Assembly (NCBI RefSeq): GCF_000717185.1 | Contig: NZ_JNYE01000019.1 | Coordinates: 45,473 to 109,472, forward strand | DNA length: 64,000 nt | Source of the DNA: Kitasatospora phosalacinea | Lineage (GTDB): Bacteria > Actinomycetota > Actinomycetes > Streptomycetales > Streptomycetaceae | Reading direction: 5' to 3' | Shown here: one piece after another, positions 58,491 through 64,000 of the stretch | Layout: the number at the start of each line of letters is the position of its first letter | Numbering within the stretch: the first letter of the stretch is position 1 | The notes under the pieces: model-generated | What the model saw: only the letters and a program-made list of their open reading frames with translations | The model's database searches: none | Told to the model about the DNA's origin: nothing | Program-made: the position numbers and the translations under genes

Positions 58491-59174
58491 TTAGCGGTGG
58501 CGGGTGCCGCGGGCCGTGGTGGGGACGGTGAGGCGGTGGGGGCGGTCGGCGGGGGCGGCGAGGAGGTCGTCGAGTTGGCTGGTGACGGTGGCGCGCAGGT
58601 CGTCCTCGTCGGTGAACTCGTGGTCCTCGAACAGGGAGTGGCCGGTCCACATCAGGTTGGCGCAGACCTGGGGCGGGACCTGGCCGGTCTGGGCGCCGAG
58701 GCCGACCAGGGCGACGGAGGCGATGCTGCCGGGGGTGGCGGCGTTCTGCCGGTGGACGGCCTGGAAGGCGGCGGCGCAGGCGAGGGCGACGTTCAGCGTC
58801 TGGCTGACGTCCTGCGCGGAGGTGCGCATGGTGGGGGTGGAGATCAGGAAGCGGGGCACGGCCGCGCCGGAGGGCACGCAGACGGCGCCGCCGACCTTGA
58901 GCTCGCCGCCGTGGCCGTCGCGGATGGCGCGCTGGACGCGCAGCTGGATGCCCGCGCCGAGGTGCCGCTTGATCACGGCGTCGAGGCCGCCGTCCATCCG
59001 TCCGCGGGAGTTGGTGGGCGTGACCCAGGCGTCGACGTCCACGTCCAGGATCGAGCCGGTGCGGATCTCCACGCCCGGGGTGCCGGCGAACGCGGTGCGC
59101 CAGGCGGCCACCACGTCGGTGTTGAGGTCGGTAAGGACCACGCGCAGCGGCTCGGGGGCGTGCTTGACGGTCAT
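58491..59174 (-). CDS. Macrodomain protein divergent from UDG-ART gene
   Basis: A 227-residue macrodomain protein. It begins L-R-V-V-L-T-D-L-N-T-D-V-V and G-V-E-I-R-T-G-S-I-L-D-V-D-V-D-A-W-V-T-P-T-N-S-R-G-R-M-D-G-G-L-D, which is the ADP-ribose-binding loop arrangement (N in the position of the macrodomain asparagine, G-G-x-D motif). Later V-P-R-F-L-I-S-T-P-T-M and A-S-V-A-L-V-G-L-G-A-Q-T-G fit the second ligand loop. Such domains bind or remove ADP-ribose. It starts 140 bases from the divergent gene encoding an ADP-ribosyltransferase fusion, suggesting a reversal or antidote role. ATG at 59174 with ACGGAG upstream. Confidence 0.88.
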   Translation of the reverse strand: MTVKHAPEPLRVVLTDLNTDVVAAWRTAFAGTPGVEIRTGSILDVDVDAWVTPTNSRGRMDGGLDAVIKRHLGAGIQLRVQRAIRDGHGGELKVGGAVCVPSGAAVPRFLISTPTMRTSAQDVSQTLNVALACAAAFQAVHRQNAATPGSIASVALVGLGAQTGQVPPQVCANLMWTGHSLFEDHEFTDEDDLRATVTSQLDDLLAAPADRPHRLTVPTTARGTRHR

Positions 59175-59314
59175 GCGGGTGAACTCCGTTCGGCCGGTGG
59201 CTCGTTGTCGGTTCCGACGCTACCGGCGGGCACTGACAGCTCCGGGTCGGCGGCCTGTCGGCGGCGGGGCCTAGCGTGATCTTCGATCGCACCGCCTCCC
59301 GGTTGGAGACCGCC

Positions 59315-60940
59315 ATGTCCGAACCCACCCCGTCCGCCGCCGACCCGAACGACCCGCTGGGGCTCGCCGAGCTGTTCAAGGGCGGTGGCGAGGAGTGGTT
59401 CCCGGTGCTGAAGCGGTCGATCGAGCTGCATCGGGACGCGGCCTCGTTCATCGGGCCGAACCGTCCTCAGGACGTGGTGCCGGTGCGGGAGTTGACGTTC
59501 CAGGCGCTGAAGCCGAACCCGCCGGGCAAGTGGAAGGTCGTGGTGTTCGGGCAGAACCCGTACCCGCGGCCGGAGAGCGCGACCGGCATCGCGATGTTCG
59601 ACAACACCTTCCAGGACTGGAAGGACAGCCAGTTCGGCCGGGTGGTGAGCATCCGCTGCATCATCAAGGCCGCGGCGATGTGGAAGTACGGCATCCCGAA
59701 GAAGACGCCGATCGCCGACCTGCGGGCGCTGCTGGCGCAGCACGGCACCGTGCAGCCGCCGGAGTGGTTCCAGGCGATGCTGACCCAGGGCGTGCTGCTG
59801 CTGAACGCGGCGCTGACGGCGAGCAGTGACGGGTCGACCTCCCCCGCGGTGCACACCAAGTTCTGGAAGCCCGTGGCGGAGAAGATCGTGGAGGAGGTCC
59901 TGCGGGCCAAGCAGGAGGGTCCGGAGGAGGACCGCGGGGTGGTGTTCGCCTGGTGGGGGACGCACGCGCGGGCGCTGAAGCAGTCGGTGGAGTGGATCGC
60001 GCGGCGCTACCCGGACGTGCAGGTGCGGCACATCGACCACCCGAACCCGGCGGCGCAGGGCGACGTCTTCTGCGACGGCGAGCACTTCGCGCAGGTCAAC
60101 GCGGCGCTGGAGGGCCTGGGCGCGGACCCGGTGGACTGGCTGCCCGGCGCGGGCTGGCAGGCCGCGGCCGCCGCCGAGGGCCGCGCCGACGAGGGGACGG
60201 CCTCCCGGATGGGCGCGTTCATCGCCTCCACCATGGAGCTGCACCAGCTGTACCTGGAGCGGCTCGCCTCGGTGAAGGACGAGGGCCTCGAACTGCCGCC
60301 CGTCACCGGCGTGTTCGACCTGGAGCGGTTGGGCTTCCGGGAGGCGGTGGAGCCGGTCGCGGCGCTGCTGCGCGGGCTGGAGCGGCACGTCGGCTCGGCG
60401 CACGAGTTCGGCAAGCGGCACGCGGACGCCGCGGCGGGCGCCACCGCGGGCGGGCTGGACGCGGAGGCGGTCGCGGCGCTGCACCTGTACACCTGCGAGT
60501 CGGCGTTCTACCGCGAGCTGAACGCGGCGCTGCGCCACCCGGACCGGGCCCGGCTGGCCCCGTACCTGCCGTACCTGCGGCTGCTGTTCGACGCGGTCGG
60601 CCGCCTGCCGGTGCGCCCGGAGCCGCTGTGGCGGGGCGTGGCGCTGGACCTGCGGGCGCAGTACCCGCTGGGGCGGACGGTGACCTGGTGGGGCGTCTCC
60701 TCGTGCACCTCGCGCCCGGCGGTGGCCCGCTCCTTCCTCGGCAGCCGGGGCCGGCGGACGCTGTTCGAGGTGCGCCCGGCCCGGGCGGTGGGGATCCGGC
60801 AGTTCTCGGCGTTCACCGAGGAGGAGGAGTACATCCTGCTGCCCGGCACCCAGTTGACCGTCACGGACGTGGTCGCGGAGCGCGGCGGGCTGTGCACGGT
60901 GACGCTCACCGAGTCGGCGGACGGGCCGCTGGTGTCCTGA
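59315..60940 (+). CDS. Uracil-DNA-glycosylase-like / ADP-ribosyltransferase fusion
   Basis: A 541-residue two-domain protein. Residues about 20-280 are UNG-like: V-V-V-F-G-Q-N-P-Y-P at 75-84 (canonical G-Q-D-P-Y-H, with the water-activating Asp replaced by Asn), L-L-L-N-A-A-L-T at 161-168, F-A-W-W-G-T-H-A at 211-218 and H-P-N-P at 242-245. After a linker, about 390-541 form an R-S-E ADP-ribosyltransferase: W-R-G (439-441), V-S-S-C-T-S (461-466), and F-T-E-E-E-E-Y-I-L-L-P-G-T at 500-512, with the E-x-E catalytic pair at about 503/505. The ATG at 59315 follows GGAGA; a GTG at 59276 is less likely. No signal peptide, so it acts in the cytoplasm, perhaps on DNA or RNA. Divergent from the macrodomain gene. 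Confidence 0.9.
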   Translation: MSEPTPSAADPNDPLGLAELFKGGGEEWFPVLKRSIELHRDAASFIGPNRPQDVVPVRELTFQALKPNPPGKWKVVVFGQNPYPRPESATGIAMFDNTFQDWKDSQFGRVVSIRCIIKAAAMWKYGIPKKTPIADLRALLAQHGTVQPPEWFQAMLTQGVLLLNAALTASSDGSTSPAVHTKFWKPVAEKIVEEVLRAKQEGPEEDRGVVFAWWGTHARALKQSVEWIARRYPDVQVRHIDHPNPAAQGDVFCDGEHFAQVNAALEGLGADPVDWLPGAGWQAAAAAEGRADEGTASRMGAFIASTMELHQLYLERLASVKDEGLELPPVTGVFDLERLGFREAVEPVAALLRGLERHVGSAHEFGKRHADAAAGATAGGLDAEAVAALHLYTCESAFYRELNAALRHPDRARLAPYLPYLRLLFDAVGRLPVRPEPLWRGVALDLRAQYPLGRTVTWWGVSSCTSRPAVARSFLGSRGRRTLFEVRPARAVGIRQFSAFTEEEEYILLPGTQLTVTDVVAERGGLCTVTLTESADGPLVS

Positions 60941-60944
60941 ACCG

Positions 60945-61006
60945 GGGGTCTCGCGACGTCCGGCCGGGGTCTCGCGACGTCCGGCCGGGGTTTCCGGCGT
61001 CCGGCC
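60945..61006. repeat. 21-bp tandem repeat after the UDG-ART gene
   Basis: Two exact copies and one diverged copy of a GGGGTCTCGCGACGTCCGGCC unit begin 5 bases after the UDG-ART stop codon. Confidence 0.9.
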
Positions 61007-61109
61007 GGGGCGGGGGTGCGCCCCCCGTTCCGGCGTACGCCCCTTGCCGCGGCCCCCGGCAGGTGCCGGGATCTTCCCTGACGGGGGCGGGTTTGATTGA
61101 CTGCGCGTC

Positions 61110-61886
61110 ATGACCTCCCGTGTGTTCGAGTCCGTGCCGCCCGATCCGATCGCCTACCTGGACCGGCTGGCCGTCTCCGAACTGGGCCGGGAGTACAAGT
61201 CGGCGATGCTGGCGGCGCTGGCGGTCGAACGGGGGCAGACGGTGGTCGACCTGGGCTGCGGGCCCGGCACCGACCTGTCCGCGCTGGCCGAGGCGGCCGG
61301 GCCGGAGGGCACCGTGCTGGGCGTGGACCACGACCGGGAGGCGGTGGACACCGCCGCCGAGCGGACGGCCCACCTGCTGCAGGTCGACGTCCGGCTGGGC
61401 GACCTGCACGAACTGCCGCTGGCGGACGGGAGTTGCGACCGGGCCCGCACCGACCGGGTGCTGCAGCACGTGGCCGATCCGGCGCTGGCACTGCACGAGG
61501 CCCGCCGGGTGCTGCGGCCGGGCGGGCTGCTGGTGCTGGGCGAGCCGGACTGGGGGACGCTGACCGTCGACCACCCGGACGCGGCGCTGACCGCCGCGTA
61601 CACCCGGTACGTCACCGACCAGGCGGTGCGCAACGCCCGGATCGGCAGCCAGCTCCCCCGGCTGGCCGCCGGGGCCGGGCTCGACGTGCTGGACGTGCGG
61701 CCGCTCACCCCGGTCTTCCGCGAGGTCTCCACCGCCGACCAGGTGCTGGGCCTGCAACGGGTCACCCGGCGCGCGGTGGCCGCGGGTTACTTCACCGCCG
61801 AGGACGCGGACCGCTGGCTGACCCACCTGGCGACCGGGCACTTCCTGGCCGCCGTCACCTTCCACGTGGTCACGGCCCGGGCCTGA
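61110..61886 (+). CDS. SAM-dependent methyltransferase
   Basis: A 258-residue class I methyltransferase. The S-adenosylmethionine motif I is V-V-D-L-G-C-G-P-G-T-D-L and motif II V-L-G-V-D-H-D. R-A-R-T-D-R-V-L-Q-H-V and R-R-V-L-R-P-G-G-L-L-V-L-G-E-P-D complete the Rossmann core, which resembles UbiE/COQ5-type small-molecule methyltransferases. The substrate is unknown. ATG at 61110. It is 170 bases downstream of the UDG-ART gene; a functional link is possible but not shown. Confidence 0.9.
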   Translation: MTSRVFESVPPDPIAYLDRLAVSELGREYKSAMLAALAVERGQTVVDLGCGPGTDLSALAEAAGPEGTVLGVDHDREAVDTAAERTAHLLQVDVRLGDLHELPLADGSCDRARTDRVLQHVADPALALHEARRVLRPGGLLVLGEPDWGTLTVDHPDAALTAAYTRYVTDQAVRNARIGSQLPRLAAGAGLDVLDVRPLTPVFREVSTADQVLGLQRVTRRAVAAGYFTAEDADRWLTHLATGHFLAAVTFHVVTARA

Positions 61887-62100
61887 GCCCCGGCCCCGCG
61901 GGGGCGAGGGCGAGGGCGAGCAGGTCGGTGAAGACGCCGAGCGGGTCGTCCCAGCCGCTGCCCGGGTCGGTCCGGTCGCCGTTGGTGTTGACGGTGGGCC
62001 GGCGGGTGCCGTCGGCGGTGGCGAAGGCGTACGTCCAGGAGCCGAGGGTGGCACCGCCCATGCCCCAGAGGCTCCCGGTGCCGCCGGACGCCCCCCCCCG
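61870..62100 (-). pseudogene. C-terminal remnant of a serine hydrolase
   Basis: An open stretch reads G-S-L-W-G-M-G-G-A-T-L-G-S-W-T-Y-A-F-A-T-A-D-G, then R-P-T-V-N-T-N-G-D-R-T-D-P and D-D-P-L-G-V-F-T-D-L-L. This matches the last 60 residues of beta-lactamase-related serine hydrolases (D-alanyl-D-alanine carboxypeptidase type). No catalytic S-x-x-K or Y-x-N part is present, so it is a relic. Its end overlaps the methyltransferase stop. Between 62130 and 62217 on the plus strand a further fragment, L-T-A-R-S-L-A-L-L-E-G-A-A-A-L-G, ends in a stop and looks like another gene tail. Confidence 0.5.
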
Positions 62101-62214
62101 GCGGTCGGGGCGGGACGGCCGGGGCGGGGCGAAGGGCTGACCGCCCGCTCGCTGGCCCTGCTGGAGGGGGCCGCCGCACTCGGCGCGCTGCTGGCCGGCT
62201 CCCGGCCCGGGAAC

Positions 62215-62277
62215 TGAGCCGGGGCGGGAGCCGGGCCGGGAGCCGGGGCGGGGCGGGAGCCGGGGCGGGGCGGGGCG
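62215..62277. repeat. GC-rich short repeat next to a stop codon
   Basis: Reiterated GGGAGCCGGGGC and GGGGC units end directly at the stop codon of the winged-helix gene at 62278. Confidence 0.7.
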
Positions 62278-62628
62278 TCAGGCGCCGTCGGCGGTCTCGA
62301 TCTGGTGGATCAGGCGCTTGAGTTGGGCGACCTCCTCGCGCAGGGCGCGCTCACCGGCCGGGGTGAGGGTGATCCAGGTGCGGGGGCGGCGGCCCTCGTA
62401 GCCCTTCTCGACGGCGACCAGGCCGGCCTTCTCCAGGACGGTGAGGTGCTGGCCGAGGTTTCCGGCGGTCAGGTCGAGGGTGGTGCGCAGGAAGCCGAAC
62501 TCGGCGCGCCGGGCCTGGTGGGCGACGGTGAGGATGCCGAGGCGGATGCGCTGGTGGACGGTGTCGTCGAGGGCCTTGGCGGGGTGCTGTCCGGCGTCGG
62601 CACCCTCTGCGGCTTCGGCAGGCGTCAT
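62278..62628 (-). CDS. Winged-helix transcriptional regulator
   Basis: A 116-residue ArsR/PadR-like winged-helix protein. I-R-L-G-I-L-T-V-A-H-Q-A-R-R-A-E-F-G-F-L, T-A-G-N-L-G-Q-H-L-T-V-L-E-K-A-G-L-V and R-R-P-R-T-W-I-T-L-T-P-A-G-E cover the recognition helix and the wing. This is the DUF-type family of transcriptional regulators often paired with a membrane protein. The ATG overlaps the upstream membrane-protein stop (ATGA), so they are translationally coupled, and it may regulate that gene. Confidence 0.9.
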   Translation of the reverse strand: MTPAEAAEGADAGQHPAKALDDTVHQRIRLGILTVAHQARRAEFGFLRTTLDLTAGNLGQHLTVLEKAGLVAVEKGYEGRRPRTWITLTPAGERALREEVAQLKRLIHQIETADGA

Positions 62629-63365
62629 GCGGCGGCCCGCGGGCGGGCGCGGCGGTTGGCGAGGGCGAAGAGGAGGGCGCCGGTGAGCAGGTAGAGGGCG
62701 GGGACGCCGTGGCGGCTCAGGGCGGACCAGGGGCCCGCGGCCGCGCCCCACCAGCCGAAGGTGACGGGGGTCAGTTCGATCAGCAGGTAGCCGAGGGCGA
62801 ACAGGGCCAGGGCGCGGCTGCGGTCGATCCGGGCGAGCACCAGCAGCGGGACGCCGATCGCGGCGGCCCCGCCGAGGAACTGCTGGACCAGCAGGGTGGC
62901 CCGGGCGTCGGCGGCCAGGTGCAGGCCCCAGAGGTCGAGGTCGGCGCCGGGTGCGGGCTGGGAGGCGCCCCACCAGGTGGTGACGGCGAGGGCGGCGACG
63001 GCCGCGGCCCCGGCGAGCACGTACGGGCGCACGGGGGTGCCGACGCCGCGGCGGCGGGAGCGGTGCAGGTACCACCAGGCGGTGGCGGCGTACGCGGCGA
63101 GCAGGCCGGCCGTCCAGTAGGCGGCGGAGCCCTGCCGCATCAGGGTGCAGGTGTCGCCGGGGGCGGCCGGGCCGCCGGGGCAGGGGACGGTCTCCTGGTG
63201 GAAGGTCAGTCGGCCGACCAGGACTCCGCCCAGGGTGACCAGGCCGAACAGCAGCAGCGGGATCCAGGAGTCGCGCTGGACGGCCCGCACCCGCCGGGTC
63301 AACTCGCCGAGGCCGGACAGGACTTCACGGGGGGTGCCGGGCAGCGGCACCGAGGCGTCTGTCAT
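62625..63365 (-). CDS. Membrane protein paired with regulator
   Basis: A 246-residue protein with about six predicted transmembrane helices; cysteines occur in an outer loop around P-C-P-G-G and T-C-T. The family is not recognised. ATG at 63365. Co-transcribed with the winged-helix regulator downstream, with a 4-base overlap. Confidence 0.82.
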   Translation of the reverse strand: MTDASVPLPGTPREVLSGLGELTRRVRAVQRDSWIPLLLFGLVTLGGVLVGRLTFHQETVPCPGGPAAPGDTCTLMRQGSAAYWTAGLLAAYAATAWWYLHRSRRRGVGTPVRPYVLAGAAAVAALAVTTWWGASQPAPGADLDLWGLHLAADARATLLVQQFLGGAAAIGVPLLVLARIDRSRALALFALGYLLIELTPVTFGWWGAAAGPWSALSRHGVPALYLLTGALLFALANRRARPRAAA

Positions 63366-63442
63366 GCAGTCAGCTTTGCATCACAGAGCTGTTGCCACAA
63401 GAGAGCGGAGGGGAAAGGGACGGAGGAGGGCGGGCGCGCGAA

Positions 63443-63471
63443 AGGGGCGGGTACCGGTGGCACCCGCCCCT
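63443..63471 (-). terminator. Hairpin terminator after the PPOX gene
   Basis: A perfect 10-bp stem (63443-63452 with 63462-63471) with a 9-base loop, located 20 bases beyond the stop of the PPOX-like gene on the minus strand. Confidence 0.75.
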
Positions 63472-63490
63472 GGGAACCGCGGTGGGGCCG

Positions 63491-63892
63491 TCAGGCGCGG
63501 CCGAGGGCGCGGTCGACGGCGATCTCGATCACCACCCGCTCGGGGTTCTCCCGGGGCTGGCGGTAGCGCTCGGCGTAGCGGCGTTCGGCGTCGGCGACGG
63601 AGGCGGCGTCCTGGCGGATCACGGCCCGGCCCTCCAGGGTCGCCCAGCGGGCCCGGTCGACCTGGCAGAGGGCGACCCGCTGTCCGGCTTCGCCCGCGGC
63701 GAGGACGTTGCGGACCTTGCGGCTCTCCCGGCTGCTGATCACCCGGGCGGTGCGGGTGGCCGGGTCGAAGGTCGCGCCGACCGGGACGACGTGCGGGGTG
63801 CCGTCGGGGCGCAGCGTGGTGAGGGTGCACAGCTGGTACTCGCGCCAGAAGGCGAGGTAGGCCGGGTCGAGGTCGTGGAGGTCGTGTGCCAT
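63491..63892 (-). CDS. PPOX-class F420-dependent enzyme
   Basis: A 133-residue split-barrel flavin/deazaflavin-binding protein. L-C-T-L-T-T-L-R-P-D-G-T-P-H-V-V-P-V-G-A-T-F-like strands and S-R-E-S-R-K-V-R-N-V are typical of F420-dependent PPOX-class oxidoreductases of actinomycetes. The substrate is unknown. ATG at 63892. Confidence 0.9.
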   Translation of the reverse strand: MAHDLHDLDPAYLAFWREYQLCTLTTLRPDGTPHVVPVGATFDPATRTARVISSRESRKVRNVLAAGEAGQRVALCQVDRARWATLEGRAVIRQDAASVADAERRYAERYRQPRENPERVVIEIAVDRALGRA

Positions 63893-63914
63893 GTCCGCAT
63901 GCTAGTAGGGCTTG

Positions 63915-64000
63915 GTCAGGTTCGCCTGAGTGCGGGTATGTCGCGGTGGCAGGTCGGGCAGTGTCCTGCCCAGGTGGCGAGGACCAGCTGCAGCTCGCGG
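63915..64000 (-). CDS. C-terminal fragment of an unidentified protein
   Basis: A frame enters from the window edge and ends at a TGA (63915-63917). The visible tail reads R-E-L-Q-L-V-L-A-T-W-A-G-H-C-P-T-C-H-R-D-I-P, with a C-x-x-C pair. The codon pattern suits a real gene end, but 28 residues do not allow identification. Confidence 0.45.

Noticed and set aside
1..64000. tRNA, rRNA or prophage genes
   Set aside because: No cloverleaf with the usual conserved arms, no rRNA-like low-GC sequence, and no phage structural or integrase genes were recognised in the window.

Overview
The window is very GC-rich actinomycete chromosome and almost certainly comes from a streptomycete (Streptomyces or Kitasatospora). 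The evidence is frequent GTG starts, two SsgA-like sporulation proteins, a snapalysin gene with its divergent LysR regulator, a GntR/dasABC-like chitosugar locus with dre-like operators, DUF574-type methyltransferases, many Tat/Sec-secreted enzymes, and short GC-rich hairpins between convergent genes. I see no tRNA, rRNA or CRISPR array. Gene content is accessory rather than core.

Layout. 0-8.5 kb: a DUF1990 fragment, two EF-hand proteins, a secreted cyclophilin, a complete ISL3-type insertion sequence (33-bp perfect inverted repeats, 8-bp target duplication) carrying a passenger gene and sitting just upstream of a frameshifted membrane-protein remnant, then small secreted proteins and a paralogous membrane/soluble pair. 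8.5-18.2 kb: an SsgA-like protein, a TetR/aldo-keto reductase unit with a palindromic operator, NUDIX, NmrA-like and methyltransferase genes, the snapalysin locus, a Tim44-like membrane protein and a DUF2690 secreted protein. 18.2-26.9 kb: a sugar-scavenging region with a CBM3-GH16 enzyme, a GH20 hexosaminidase, a binding-protein-dependent sugar transporter and a divergent GntR regulator with operator palindromes, followed by a 20-bp tandem array. 26.9-37 kb: an MFS exporter with a double operator, an aminoglycoside-nucleotidyltransferase-like pseudogene, a GlxA/isochorismatase pair, an AraC/NmrA divergent pair, an MHYT sensor and small zinc-ribbon proteins. 37-49.5 kb: a broken macrodomain gene, a lincosamide-nucleotidyltransferase-like gene, an acidic SsgA-like protein, a secreted histidine phosphatase, a DUF1906 protein, a BlaI/M56 pair, an LCP-family cell-wall enzyme, a Trypco2 gene frameshifted by an 8-bp repeat, and a third EF-hand protein. 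49.5-58 kb: a VIT-like transporter, a baeRF3 protein, a 2H phosphoesterase, an epoxide hydrolase with a divergent MarR regulator, and PhoD overlapping a beta-repeat secreted protein. 58-64 kb: a divergent macrodomain gene and UDG-ART fusion gene, a methyltransferase, a membrane-protein/winged-helix pair and an F420-type PPOX protein.

The most interesting element is at 58491-60940. A 541-residue protein fuses a uracil-DNA-glycosylase-like domain to an R-S-E-type ADP-ribosyltransferase, and it is divergent from a macrodomain protein. By analogy with DarT/DarG this suggests a nucleic-acid-directed ADP-ribosylation toxin or defence enzyme with a macrodomain reversal or antidote protein. This function is inferred from domain content only.

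A second unusual theme is structural. Several genes end inside short tandem arrays (9-20 bp units) in which copies of the stop-codon segment are reiterated downstream, and an 8-bp array inside the Trypco2 gene shifts its frame. Local repeat expansion therefore appears active in this genome. The window also holds several decaying genes (membrane protein, nucleotidyltransferase, macrodomain, serine hydrolase).
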